NCBI GenBank assembly: GCA_944326825.1
Contig: CALVFL010000036.1
Span: 1 to 54,843 of the forward strand
Reading direction: 5' to 3'
DNA: 54,843 nucleotides
Source: an uncultured Erysipelotrichaceae bacterium
GTDB lineage: Bacteria; Bacillota_I; Bacilli_A; Erysipelotrichales; Erysipelotrichaceae
Part shown: positions 12,526 to 20,369 of the stretch, in pieces
Numbering within the stretch: the first letter of the stretch is position 1
How the letters are laid out: each line of letters starts with the position of its first letter
Notes under the pieces: model-generated
The model's database searches: none
What the model saw: the letters and a program-made list of their open reading frames with translations, nothing else
Told to the model about the DNA's origin: nothing
Translations under genes and position numbers: made by a program

Positions 12526-12722
12526 TATTCTATACCTTTAAATTCATAACCGGCATCTTCTATAGCTTTTTGGATCTCTTCTTTAGAAGCTTCACCTTTA
12601 ATGGTGGCCTTCTTTTCATCTAAAGATACCTCAGCTTCAAGACCTAAATTCTCTAAAGCCTTTTTAACATGCATGACACAATGGTTGCACATCATTCCTT
12701 CCACATGAACTACTCTTGTCAT
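12525..12722 (-). CDS. possible independently translated CopZ-like copper chaperone (C-terminal domain of CopA)
   Basis: The C-terminal 65 residues of CopA form a complete heavy-metal-associated domain with the copper loop GMMCNHC. They begin at an in-frame ATG preceded by AAGGAGGAA with good spacing, a far better ribosome-binding site than chance inside a gene. A free CopZ-like protein could therefore be made from the copA mRNA in addition to the fused form. This is inferred from the sequence only. Confidence 0.45.
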   Translation of the reverse strand: MTRVVHVEGMMCNHCVMHVKKALENLGLEAEVSLDEKKATIKGEASKEEIQKAIEDAGYEFKGIE

Positions 12723-14918
12723 TTTTTCTTCCTCCTTTTTGACGTTAGTATTAACTGGTATTTGATAATTGCTATTTTTATGCATCTTTCTGATCCTTAA
12801 GGCATTGCTTAAGACAATGATCGAAGATATGGACATTGAGAAAGCGCCGATCATCGGATTTAAACTGATGCCAAACGGCTGATAGAAAACACCGGCGGCA
12901 ACAGGGATAAAGATCGAGTTATAAAATAAAGCCCAAAAGAGATTCTGTTTGATGATGCGCATCGTTTTATGCGAGAGTCTGATCATAAAGGGAATGTCGC
13001 TTAAATCATTCTTCATCAGGATCAGATCGCTTGATTCATAGGCAATATCACTGCCTGCTCCAATAGCGAAAGATACATCAGCTCCGCTCAAAGCGATCGC
13101 ATCATTGATGCCATCTCCCACCATGGCTACCAGGCCTTCTTGTTTACACTTTTCAATAATAGCATATTTATCTTCCGGTCTTACTTCATAAAGATATTCA
13201 TCTACGCCGGCTTTCTTGGCTATATTTTTGGCGATGACTTCATTGTCACCGGTACACATGATCACTTTGATGTGCATGTCTTTGAGTTCTTTGATCGCTT
13301 CGATACTTGTCGGTTTGATAATATCGGCAATATAGATGACACCTAAGATCTTGTTATTTTTAGCCACTAAGATATAAGAATACTTATTATCAATAGCTTC
13401 ATTTATCAATTCAGAAGAATAGTGAATATTATAGTCGGCCATCAGTTTGCGGTTGCCGGCTAAATAAATATCCTGACCTTTTTTGGCATAGATGCCTTTA
13501 GAAGATATTTCTTTAAATTCATCAACTTTCAGATCATAGTTGGGAAGATCGCTTAAAACAGCTTTAGCGATCGGATGAGCAGAATGTTTTTCAAGACCGA
13601 CGATCACTTTTTCAAAGTCAGAGTCTAATGTGATCGTTTTGATGATTTTGGGCTTGTTTTCGGTTATAGTGCCGGTCTTATCTAAAACGATGGTCTTTAG
13701 ATCATGGGCGATCTCAAGGACATCGCTTTTTCTGATGAGAATGCCGTTTTTAGCTGCTACACCGGTAGCGACCATGATGGCACTCGGGGTAGCCAGACCT
13801 AAAGCACATGGGCAAGAGATGACAAGGACACTCATGCCGAAATTCATGGCTAATTCAAAATTATTGGTTATGATATACCAGATCGCAAAAGTGATAAAGG
13901 CAATAAGGATCACGCCTGGCACAAAGAAAGAAGATACCCTGTCGGCAAACCTTTGGATCGGGATTTTATCCAAAGTGGCCTGTTTAGTCATTTCGATGAT
14001 ATGTGATAAGATCGAGTCTTCGTTTGATCTTGTCACTTCTACTTTGATCGAGCCGTTCATATCGATAGTGCCGCCGATGACTTCATCACCGCTTTTTTTA
14101 GCTATCGGCATCGATTCCCCCGTCAGCATCGATTCATCGATATTGGCATTTCCTTCAATGATCACCCCATCCTGAGCGATCGCTTCACCGGCTTTGACTA
14201 AGATGATGTCACCGACTTTTAATTCATCGATCTTAACGATCTCGCTCTTGCCGTCTTTGATAACAGTGGCTTCCATCGGTCTAAGCGTAGCCAGAAGTTT
14301 AATGGCTTTAGTCGTCTTTTCTTTATTCAGACCTTCGATATATTTGCCGATAGATACGATGACTAAGATCATCGCTCCTGTTTCAAAGTAATAGTGGAAT
14401 GACATATCGCCGCTGCTTACTTTGAAGATGGCATAGAGCGAATAAAGATAAGATACCGATGTCGATAAGGCAACTAAAGAGTCCATATTGGGATTAAGAT
14501 GCAGGATACTTTTGATGCCGGATATAAAATAATGAAATTCCAGACAGTAGATCAAAGTAGCTGTGATCAACTCTAAGATGCCAAGTGTAAACTGATCATG
14601 AGTAAGGGCTGGCAAGCCCAGCATGTGGCCCATCGAAAGATACATCAAAAAGATGACTAAGATGATAGAGATGATCAGTTTAACTTTGGTATAGTCTATG
14701 GCCCGCTTGTTGCCTGTCACAAGTTCATAGCCTAATTTATCGACCGTAGCAGCCAGTTCATTTTCAGAAAGCTTGTTTTCATCATATTCAATGATCATGT
14801 CGTTTTCTAAAAGGTTTACCTGACATTTGGCTACGCCGTCTAATTTATTCAAATTCTTTTCGATAGTATTTTTACAGATGGCACAGGACATGCCTTTAAC
14901 TTCATAACATTTCTTCAT
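12525..14918 (-). CDS. copA: copper-exporting P-type ATPase with N- and C-terminal metal-binding domains
   Basis: P1B-type ATPase that pumps Cu(I) out of the cell; 797 residues. Order: N-terminal heavy-metal domain (GMSCAIC, Cys12 and Cys15), membrane helices, actuator segment with TGES, the CPC ion site at 369-371, phosphorylated Asp413 in DKTGT, hinge GDGIND, last two helices, then a linker and a second heavy-metal domain (GMMCNHC) fused at the C-terminus. The C-terminal placement is unusual. It starts three bases from a CsoR-like operator and is followed by csoR with a one-base overlap. Confidence 0.96.
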   Translation of the reverse strand: MKKCYEVKGMSCAICKNTIEKNLNKLDGVAKCQVNLLENDMIIEYDENKLSENELAATVDKLGYELVTGNKRAIDYTKVKLIISIILVIFLMYLSMGHMLGLPALTHDQFTLGILELITATLIYCLEFHYFISGIKSILHLNPNMDSLVALSTSVSYLYSLYAIFKVSSGDMSFHYYFETGAMILVIVSIGKYIEGLNKEKTTKAIKLLATLRPMEATVIKDGKSEIVKIDELKVGDIILVKAGEAIAQDGVIIEGNANIDESMLTGESMPIAKKSGDEVIGGTIDMNGSIKVEVTRSNEDSILSHIIEMTKQATLDKIPIQRFADRVSSFFVPGVILIAFITFAIWYIITNNFELAMNFGMSVLVISCPCALGLATPSAIMVATGVAAKNGILIRKSDVLEIAHDLKTIVLDKTGTITENKPKIIKTITLDSDFEKVIVGLEKHSAHPIAKAVLSDLPNYDLKVDEFKEISSKGIYAKKGQDIYLAGNRKLMADYNIHYSSELINEAIDNKYSYILVAKNNKILGVIYIADIIKPTSIEAIKELKDMHIKVIMCTGDNEVIAKNIAKKAGVDEYLYEVRPEDKYAIIEKCKQEGLVAMVGDGINDAIALSGADVSFAIGAGSDIAYESSDLILMKNDLSDIPFMIRLSHKTMRIIKQNLFWALFYNSIFIPVAAGVFYQPFGISLNPMIGAFSMSISSIIVLSNALRIRKMHKNSNYQIPVNTNVKKEEEKMTRVVHVEGMMCNHCVMHVKKALENLGLEAEVSLDEKKATIKGEASKEEIQKAIEDAGYEFKGIE

Positions 14919-14920
14919 AT

Positions 14921-14937
14921 ATACCCCCTATAGGTAT
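14921..14937. promoter_or_regulatory. CsoR-type operator overlapping the copA ribosome-binding site
   Basis: ATACCCCCTATAGGTAT is an inverted repeat (ATACC and GGTAT arms around a C/G-rich centre), like the CsoR operators of Firmicutes. On the minus strand its AGGGGG forms the copA Shine-Dalgarno sequence, and a TATTAT -10 lies at 14945-14950. Bound CsoR would cover the transcription start. Confidence 0.65.
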
Positions 14938-14976
14938 CTTAATGATAATACTTATTTTAATATTAGGCAAGAAAAA

Positions 14977-14985
14977 TGCTATTAT
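14977..14985 (+). promoter_or_regulatory. extended -10 promoter, leaderless, of the rRNA methyltransferase gene
   Basis: TGC-TATTAT is followed by exactly six bases and the ATG at 14992. No Shine-Dalgarno sequence is present. Confidence 0.6.
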
Positions 14986-14991
14986 GGTAGT

Positions 14992-16299
14992 ATGAAAATA
15001 AAGATAGAAAAGATGGGCATCAACGGGGAAGGTATTGGCAAACTGGATCATAAGATCGTATTTGTCAAAGGTGCTCTTAAAGATGAGATCGTTGATGTAA
15101 GAATCATAGAAGAACATAAGAATTATAAGATCGCCAAACTAAACAAGATCATCAAAAGATCTAAAGAGCGTGTTGATGTCGGCTGTCCGTATTATGAAAA
15201 GTGCGGAGCCTGCCAGATCATGCAGATGAATTATGAAGCACAGCTGGCTTATAAAAAAGCCCATCTTCTTGAAACGCTTAATAAATATTTTAGCGTTGAC
15301 CCTAAGATCGTTTCAGATGTCATCAGAAATGATGAACCTTTATATTACCGCAACAGTTTAAAACTGCCAGTCAAAATGGTGGACGGCAAACTGATCAGCG
15401 GTCTTTATCAAAGCGACAGCAATCATTTTCTGCCCATCAAAGACTGCCTCATCCATGCCAAAAACCTTGAGAAAGTCAAAAAGAATGTCTTGAATGTCTT
15501 AAATAAATATCACGTGCCAGCTTATGAGCGCAAGAGTAAAAAAGGTTTAAGAGCTATCTTTTTAAGAGAACTATCTGATAAGTATCAATTAGCTTTGATC
15601 AGTGGCAAAGACAATATCGATAAAACACTTATCGACGATCTTTTAAAGATCGAAGGTCTGGAAGTTATCGATCAGTATATCAAGACAAACGACAAACATG
15701 ATTTCTTTTCAAACGAGCTTATCCACCACACTAAAAAACACTATCTCACCTTTATCTTTGACGGTCTTAAATTAAATATCTCACCAAGATCATTCTTTCA
15801 GTTAAATACGAAACAGGCTTTAAAACTCTATCAGACTGTCGCAACGATGATACCTCATGGCCTTGATCTCATCTTTGAAGCCTATGCCGGTATCGGTACT
15901 ATCTCTTTGATGCTTAAAGATCATGCCAAAGAGATCGTCGGTGTAGAAGAGATCGCCTCAGCTGTCAACAATGCCAATTTAAACGCCAAAAGAAACAAGA
16001 TCACCAATGTAAGCTTTATTTGTGATGATGCTGCTCATGCCTTGAAAATGTATTCTAAAAAACGGAAGATCGATCTTTTGATCGTTGATCCGCCCCGCAG
16101 CGGTCTAAGTGATGAGATGCTGATAAATATTCTTAGATCCAAGATAAAATATCTTGTCTATGTTTCCTGCAATCCGGCTACTTTAGCTAAGAATCTGGCT
16201 GTATTGAATGATAACTACCAAGTCATTAAGATCGTACCGCTGGATATGTTTTCTGAAACTTCTGCCGTTGAAAGCATCACTTTGCTTATCAGACGCTAA
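14992..16299 (+). CDS. rlmD: 23S rRNA (uracil-C5)-methyltransferase, RlmD/RumA family
   Basis: SAM-dependent enzyme making 5-methyluridine in RNA; 435 residues. An N-terminal TRAM domain (about 1-55) is followed by the iron-sulfur cysteines Cys65, Cys71 and Cys74 with a fourth in PIKDCLIHA, the SAM motif FEAYAGIGTISLML, DPPRSGLS, and the catalytic Cys393 in YVSCNPATLAKNL. Firmicutes often have two paralogues or the dual-specificity RlmCD, so the target uridine is not certain. The gene appears leaderless. Its 3' end overlaps the convergent regulator gene by four bases. Confidence 0.93.
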   Translation: MKIKIEKMGINGEGIGKLDHKIVFVKGALKDEIVDVRIIEEHKNYKIAKLNKIIKRSKERVDVGCPYYEKCGACQIMQMNYEAQLAYKKAHLLETLNKYFSVDPKIVSDVIRNDEPLYYRNSLKLPVKMVDGKLISGLYQSDSNHFLPIKDCLIHAKNLEKVKKNVLNVLNKYHVPAYERKSKKGLRAIFLRELSDKYQLALISGKDNIDKTLIDDLLKIEGLEVIDQYIKTNDKHDFFSNELIHHTKKHYLTFIFDGLKLNISPRSFFQLNTKQALKLYQTVATMIPHGLDLIFEAYAGIGTISLMLKDHAKEIVGVEEIASAVNNANLNAKRNKITNVSFICDDAAHALKMYSKKRKIDLLIVDPPRSGLSDEMLINILRSKIKYLVYVSCNPATLAKNLAVLNDNYQVIKIVPLDMFSETSAVESITLLIRR

Positions 16300-17525
16300 T
16301 CATCTTTCTTGTTGATCAGAAGTAATTTAGCGTAATGTTTAGTCTTTTTAACTGTTTCAAACAATTCGTTTTTAAAGATGTCGATATAGATACCGGAACT
16401 AAGAGTATTAGGATTTAATTTAGTTATGATCATATCTTCAAGAATAACTGGGTCTTCATTTTCGTATTTAGCAATAAAATAATCAATGATGTCGTTTATC
16501 AAAATATTAGTGTTTTGGTGTGCTTTTAAAATAGGCAAGACCTTATCTGTCTGATTTGTTTTTTCGGCGCTAATGCAAAGCAGTATAAAATTGAAGTTTA
16601 ATACTCTAGGATAGTCAGTAGCTATACTATACAAATAATCAAAGCATTTTTGATAATTTTTCTTTTGATAATTGATAATGCCCAGTCTGACATAAGTTAA
16701 ATAATAATTTCTTTCAGGTATGATATTTTTGATATTATTGATACTTAAAGCCTCTTCCAAATGTTTTATCGCATCATCTAAACCATAGTAGTTTAATTCG
16801 ATATATGCCATATTAGAAAGATAAGCAAACTTTTCAACAGGGTCATTAGTCTTTGAGAATTTATTTTTATAAAGCGGCAATAAATCATATTTATTGTTTA
16901 TTCTCGTATAATAGTGCAATTCCTCAAAAAGGAATATCTTTTTATTGACCATATTTTTACCGAAAGTCAATAAATCACGATCGTTTATCCGTTTATTATG
17001 TTTGGCATATACAAAGAATAAATACGAACATAGTATTTTTTGTTTATCATCAAACAATGAATAATTAGCATAAATAACATCGATCTCTTTTTTATCCTCA
17101 AGTGATCCGTATAAATAGTAGCTCAGAACATAATCTAATAATCTCAGTATTGTATCAATATAAAAGAAATTACGATAGCTATTGTATAAATCGTGAGTTT
17201 CTTGTAAAAGCTCATAAGCATTATTTAAAAGAGCAGTGTTATTTAATGTTGAGTAGATATTATTACTTAATGAGGAAATTCGATCGTATATATTTTCATT
17301 TTCTTTAGCGTAGTTAAAACTAAGAACTTTATATATATTTTTATAAATATCTTTTATTCTGGAGTATTCACCATTTTCAATTCTTTGAATAGTCTTGGAA
17401 GTGACTTTTGTATTTGAAATATCACTTAATTTCCGTGCGAAAGCATCTCTGGTAAGATGCAGGTTATTCCGATAATAATAGATAAGTCCGCCAAGCAAGG
17501 CATAATTGATCTTTTCATTTTTCAC
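16296..17525 (-). CDS. HTH regulator with TPR-like domain (Rgg/PlcR-type architecture)
   Basis: Predicted cytoplasmic regulator of 409 residues. The N-terminal 65 residues form an XRE helix-turn-helix (KLSDISNTKVTSKTIQRIENGEY). The rest is helical and Tyr/Asn-rich, with TPR-like repeats at about 215-330 (AYIELNYYGLDDAIKHLEEAL, then YLTYVRLGIINYQKKNYQKC). This is the layout of RRNPP regulators that bind short secreted peptides. GTG start, with a TATAAT -10 exactly six bases upstream. A 22-residue hydrophobic peptide gene is divergent to it, as in Rgg-SHP pairs. Peptide sensing is inferred from architecture and context. Confidence 0.8.
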   Translation of the reverse strand: MKNEKINYALLGGLIYYYRNNLHLTRDAFARKLSDISNTKVTSKTIQRIENGEYSRIKDIYKNIYKVLSFNYAKENENIYDRISSLSNNIYSTLNNTALLNNAYELLQETHDLYNSYRNFFYIDTILRLLDYVLSYYLYGSLEDKKEIDVIYANYSLFDDKQKILCSYLFFVYAKHNKRINDRDLLTFGKNMVNKKIFLFEELHYYTRINNKYDLLPLYKNKFSKTNDPVEKFAYLSNMAYIELNYYGLDDAIKHLEEALSINNIKNIIPERNYYLTYVRLGIINYQKKNYQKCFDYLYSIATDYPRVLNFNFILLCISAEKTNQTDKVLPILKAHQNTNILINDIIDYFIAKYENEDPVILEDMIITKLNPNTLSSGIYIDIFKNELFETVKKTKHYAKLLLINKKDD

Positions 17526-17531
17526 ATTCTA

Positions 17532-17537
17532 ATTATA
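17532..17537 (-). promoter_or_regulatory. -10 element, leaderless, of the HTH-TPR regulator gene
   Basis: TATAAT on the minus strand is followed by six bases and the GTG start at 17525. No clear -35 is seen. The AT-rich spacer to 17698 also holds a 29-codon ORF (17585-17674) without a ribosome-binding site, which I do not call. Confidence 0.5.
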
Positions 17538-17698
17538 AACATAATTTATATGTAAAAATAGACGTGTGGTTAAGTGTCAATTAAATGTACTGTCCAAATT
17601 TTAAAGAAACAGTTGTTGAGCAGCTAAATCTAAATAAAATGGACAGAAGAAGTTATCAGTATATTTTAAAATGAAGCTAGTTAGAGGAGATAGCGAAT

Positions 17699-17767
17699 AT
17701 GAAAAAGATAATGATGTCACTGGTTGTGATCAGCTTGGCGTTATGGGGAAATTTACTCTATAGATAA
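17699..17767 (+). CDS. short hydrophobic peptide, candidate signalling pheromone precursor
   Basis: 22-codon ORF with an excellent ribosome-binding site (AGAGGAGA, eight bases before the ATG). The peptide begins MKKIMMSLVV, continues with a hydrophobic core and ends WGNLLYR. A two-lysine start, hydrophobic body and short tail is the form of SHP peptides, and the first part also resembles the PapR signal sequence. It is divergent from the HTH-TPR regulator and upstream of an ABC exporter. It could instead be a leader peptide for the exporter operon. Confidence 0.5.
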   Translation: MKKIMMSLVVISLALWGNLLYR

Positions 17768-17822
17768 GACAAGTCTTACCTAGTAACTTGTAATAGGCAT
17801 CTAAGCTAATGACTTATATGCC
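17765..17822 (+). promoter_or_regulatory. two inverted repeats after the short peptide gene
   Basis: TAAGAC-AA-GTCTTA (17765-17778) overlaps the peptide stop codon and looks like an operator. A hairpin at 17796-17822 pairs GGCAT/ATGCC and TAAG/CTTA around a seven-base loop. No T-run follows, so neither is a standard terminator. They may be the regulator's binding sites. Confidence 0.4.
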
Positions 17823-17841
17823 CTAATATTATACCTATTTA

Positions 17842-17856
17842 AGTAATCGCTTACAA
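17842..17856 (-). promoter_or_regulatory. cre-like site upstream of the ABC exporter promoter
   Basis: Minus strand TTGTAAGCGATTACT fits the cre consensus. It ends eight bases before the -35 at 17864, a position where CcpA can activate rather than block. Confidence 0.5.
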
Positions 17857-17863
17857 AAAAATG

Positions 17864-17892
17864 TTGCATGTTTCATAGACAATGATTATAAT
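17864..17892 (+). promoter_or_regulatory. promoter of the ABC exporter operon
   Basis: TTGCAT (17864-17869), 17 bases, TATAAT (17887-17892). The leader of about 17 bases contains AAGGGGA before the ATG at 17916. Confidence 0.7.
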
Positions 17893-17915
17893 ATAGTAAA
17901 TTTAAGGGGATTATC

Positions 17916-19700
17916 ATGTTAAAGAAGGCATTATTACATATCAGAAGAAATAAACTGAAGTCTTTTATATTATTTATCGTCTTTTTCTTAATGGCTTTAC
18001 TTATGACATTCTCTTTTATTATGAAAGAAGATGGTACTTCTTTAAAGAATATCATTACTAATTCCTTAGATTTGAGAATGACTTTAAAGGGTACTCTTAC
18101 TTATGGTGTTTATGGCACTTATGAAAACTATCTGGATGAGTATGAGAAGATCGAAGGATTGAAAGAGGAATTAAATGACAGCGATTATGTCAAGTATGTC
18201 TATCAGGATATCATTACTGCTCCCGGGTATATAACTATAGGCAAGAATCTGGATGATACAGATACGATGGTATCTTATAATACTGTACGAAATGAAAATA
18301 CTAATGATGAGATCTCTAAAAATATGCCAGCCATTTTAAATGAAATTGCGTTAGATAATTTAGATGATCTTAATAATATAGTAAGAGAAAAAAGGGAACT
18401 TGGTTATAATTCTAAAAAATACGAAGAGTATTTAAAAGATTACAGTTTAGATGTTACTGATGAGATCGGTATCTTGCAATATCGGCAGTTTTTATATGAT
18501 ATGAATACTAAAATAGGTCCTGATGTCTTAGAATATAAAAATACTTCTTATTATAAGATGTATTTAACTTCTGATCTTGAAGATTATAATTATATTTTTT
18601 TCTATAATGGTGATACGGAACTTCAGAGTGAATGTCTGGGTATCGATTCCAAAGAGAGCTTAGAGATCAAAGAAGATGTCGATATCGTAGAAGGCCGCAA
18701 CTTTACTGATGATGAGATCAAGAATGGTGCCAGGGTAGTCATCATTCCGATCAATACTTTTATGGTTGATAAGGATGGCTATAATACTAAAGTTGAAGTA
18801 GGGGATATGATCCCTGTTACTATTCATAATGGTTTAAATGAGTATATGACCATTGAATATGAAGTTATTGGATTGCATGATGGCATAAGACATGATGATG
18901 GCTATGTAGAGTTTGAAGAGAGAAATTTTAACGCCATTGCCTACAATGTCAATAACTCGTTTAATTATATGCTTATCTTTCCTGAAAATACGCTTATTGA
19001 ACTCTATGAGGAAGCTGATAAGTTCAGAAGTGAAAATGATCTGCCTTTAGTAAACAGTGTCAATGTATATAAAGATGAGATCTATGTTAATCCTAGAGAT
19101 TACTTGTCTTTGGGTGATCTTGTGATCGGATTTCATAATTTTGATGATTATGCTAAAGTGGTGGAAATGATTGAAGAAACGATCGATCCTTTAAATGAAG
19201 GACACGAAGAATATCAGCGTGATTATCATATTGAGAGTACCATTGATGACTATTATCAGATAGCCGGTACTATTGAATCTAATCAAAGATTGTTTGAGAT
19301 GATGTCGTATGTGTCGCTGGTCGTTGTCTTGTTGCTGATGATATTGGTTTATATCTATCAGATAAAAAGAAGAAAAGAAGAAACAGCTTTGCTTATATCG
19401 CTTGGCGATGATAAAGGCCATATCTATAATACTTATTTTTTAGAATATCTTATGATCGGTATCTTTTCATATTTCCTGGCTGGCATATCTTCCGTCTTTT
19501 TAACGACAGCTATCAAAAAGATGATGGTCGATCAGAACATTGCTGCTTTAAGTAAAGCCAATGACAGTATCATCGCTTATTATGAAGGTTATCTTGGTTT
19601 TGATTCCTATCATATCATTCTTATTCTTTTCGTTTCTTATCTTTTGTTTATCCTGATTGGTTATGGCATCAGCAGGATAGTGATCAAGGAGGGTAATTAA
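17916..19700 (+). CDS. ABC transporter permease, FtsX/MacB-like, large extracellular domain
   Basis: Membrane protein of 594 residues: one helix near the N-terminus (about 14-37), an extracytoplasmic domain of some 430 residues, then three C-terminal helices (about 465-590, starting YVSLVVVLLLMILVYIYQIKRRKEE). That topology defines the MacB/FtsX permease family, whose members export peptides or lipids or transmit a mechanical signal. AAGGGGA precedes the ATG. It is the first of three overlapping genes. The acidic, Tyr-rich external domain gives no clue to substrate. Confidence 0.85.
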   Translation: MLKKALLHIRRNKLKSFILFIVFFLMALLMTFSFIMKEDGTSLKNIITNSLDLRMTLKGTLTYGVYGTYENYLDEYEKIEGLKEELNDSDYVKYVYQDIITAPGYITIGKNLDDTDTMVSYNTVRNENTNDEISKNMPAILNEIALDNLDDLNNIVREKRELGYNSKKYEEYLKDYSLDVTDEIGILQYRQFLYDMNTKIGPDVLEYKNTSYYKMYLTSDLEDYNYIFFYNGDTELQSECLGIDSKESLEIKEDVDIVEGRNFTDDEIKNGARVVIIPINTFMVDKDGYNTKVEVGDMIPVTIHNGLNEYMTIEYEVIGLHDGIRHDDGYVEFEERNFNAIAYNVNNSFNYMLIFPENTLIELYEEADKFRSENDLPLVNSVNVYKDEIYVNPRDYLSLGDLVIGFHNFDDYAKVVEMIEETIDPLNEGHEEYQRDYHIESTIDDYYQIAGTIESNQRLFEMMSYVSLVVVLLLMILVYIYQIKRRKEETALLISLGDDKGHIYNTYFLEYLMIGIFSYFLAGISSVFLTTAIKKMMVDQNIAALSKANDSIIAYYEGYLGFDSYHIILILFVSYLLFILIGYGISRIVIKEGN

Positions 19701-20369
19701 ATGGCACTTCTAGAAGTTAAAAACGTCAGTTATTATTATCAGGACGGCGATAATAAAAGAGAGATCTTAAAAGATACTTCTGCCGCTTTTGAAAGAGGCA
19801 ATTTCTATACGATCGTCGGCGAGTCAGGCAGCGGCAAGACGACATTTTTGTCTTTGATCGGAGCGCTTGATCGTCCTAAAAGCGGCGAGATCCTTTTAAA
19901 AGGACATAACATCTATGAAGATGTTAAACGCTATCGGCAAAAGGATGTCGGTTTTGTCTTTCAAAGCTACAATCTTATTCCTTATATGACAGCTGTAGAA
20001 AATGTTTCTTTAGCTTTGGACATTGCCCATTTAAGCAAGAAGATCAATATTAAGGGCATTTTGGCGATCGTTGGCATAACCGAAGACAAGACAGAAAGAG
20101 TAGTTACTAAATTATCCGGCGGCGAGCAGCAAAGAGTGGCTATAGCCAGAGCCATCGCTAAAAGTCCGACGATCCTTCTGGCCGATGAGCCGACAGGCAA
20201 TCTTGATACTGATACTTCTGATTTTATCGTCAATATTTTCAATATGCTGGCCCACAAGATGAACATGTGCATTATCATGGTCACGCATAATTTAGAGATC
20301 GCTAAAAGATCAGATATCGTCTATCGTGTTGATCCTAAGATCAAAAAGCTGGTGAAAGATAATGTGTGA
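19701..20369 (+). CDS. ABC transporter ATP-binding protein, LolD/MacB type
   Basis: ATPase of 222 residues powering the two flanking permeases. Walker A GESGSGKTT, Q-loop FQSYNLIPYMT, signature LSGGEQQRVAIARA, Walker B ILLADEPTGNLD and the switch histidine MVTHN are all intact. The order permease-ATPase-permease with direct contact (start at the base after the first permease stop, eight-base overlap with the next) indicates one complex. Confidence 0.95.
   Translation: MALLEVKNVSYYYQDGDNKREILKDTSAAFERGNFYTIVGESGSGKTTFLSLIGALDRPKSGEILLKGHNIYEDVKRYRQKDVGFVFQSYNLIPYMTAVENVSLALDIAHLSKKINIKGILAIVGITEDKTERVVTKLSGGEQQRVAIARAIAKSPTILLADEPTGNLDTDTSDFIVNIFNMLAHKMNMCIIMVTHNLEIAKRSDIVYRVDPKIKKLVKDNV

Noticed and set aside
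13630-14175. Long open frame antisense to copA (181 codons)
   Set aside because: Shadow of copA codon structure; composition is unlike a protein and there is no ribosome-binding site.
14902-15117. 71-codon minus-strand ORF over the copA-rlmD promoter region
   Set aside because: It covers the CsoR operator, both promoters and the start of rlmD, so it is a chance frame.
17585-17674. 29-codon ORF (opening MYCPNFKETV) between the HTH-TPR regulator and the short peptide gene
   Set aside because: No ribosome-binding site and no promoter at the right distance; its end (RRSYQYILK) vaguely recalls a Mg-chelatase-like tail, so it may be a gene remnant or chance.
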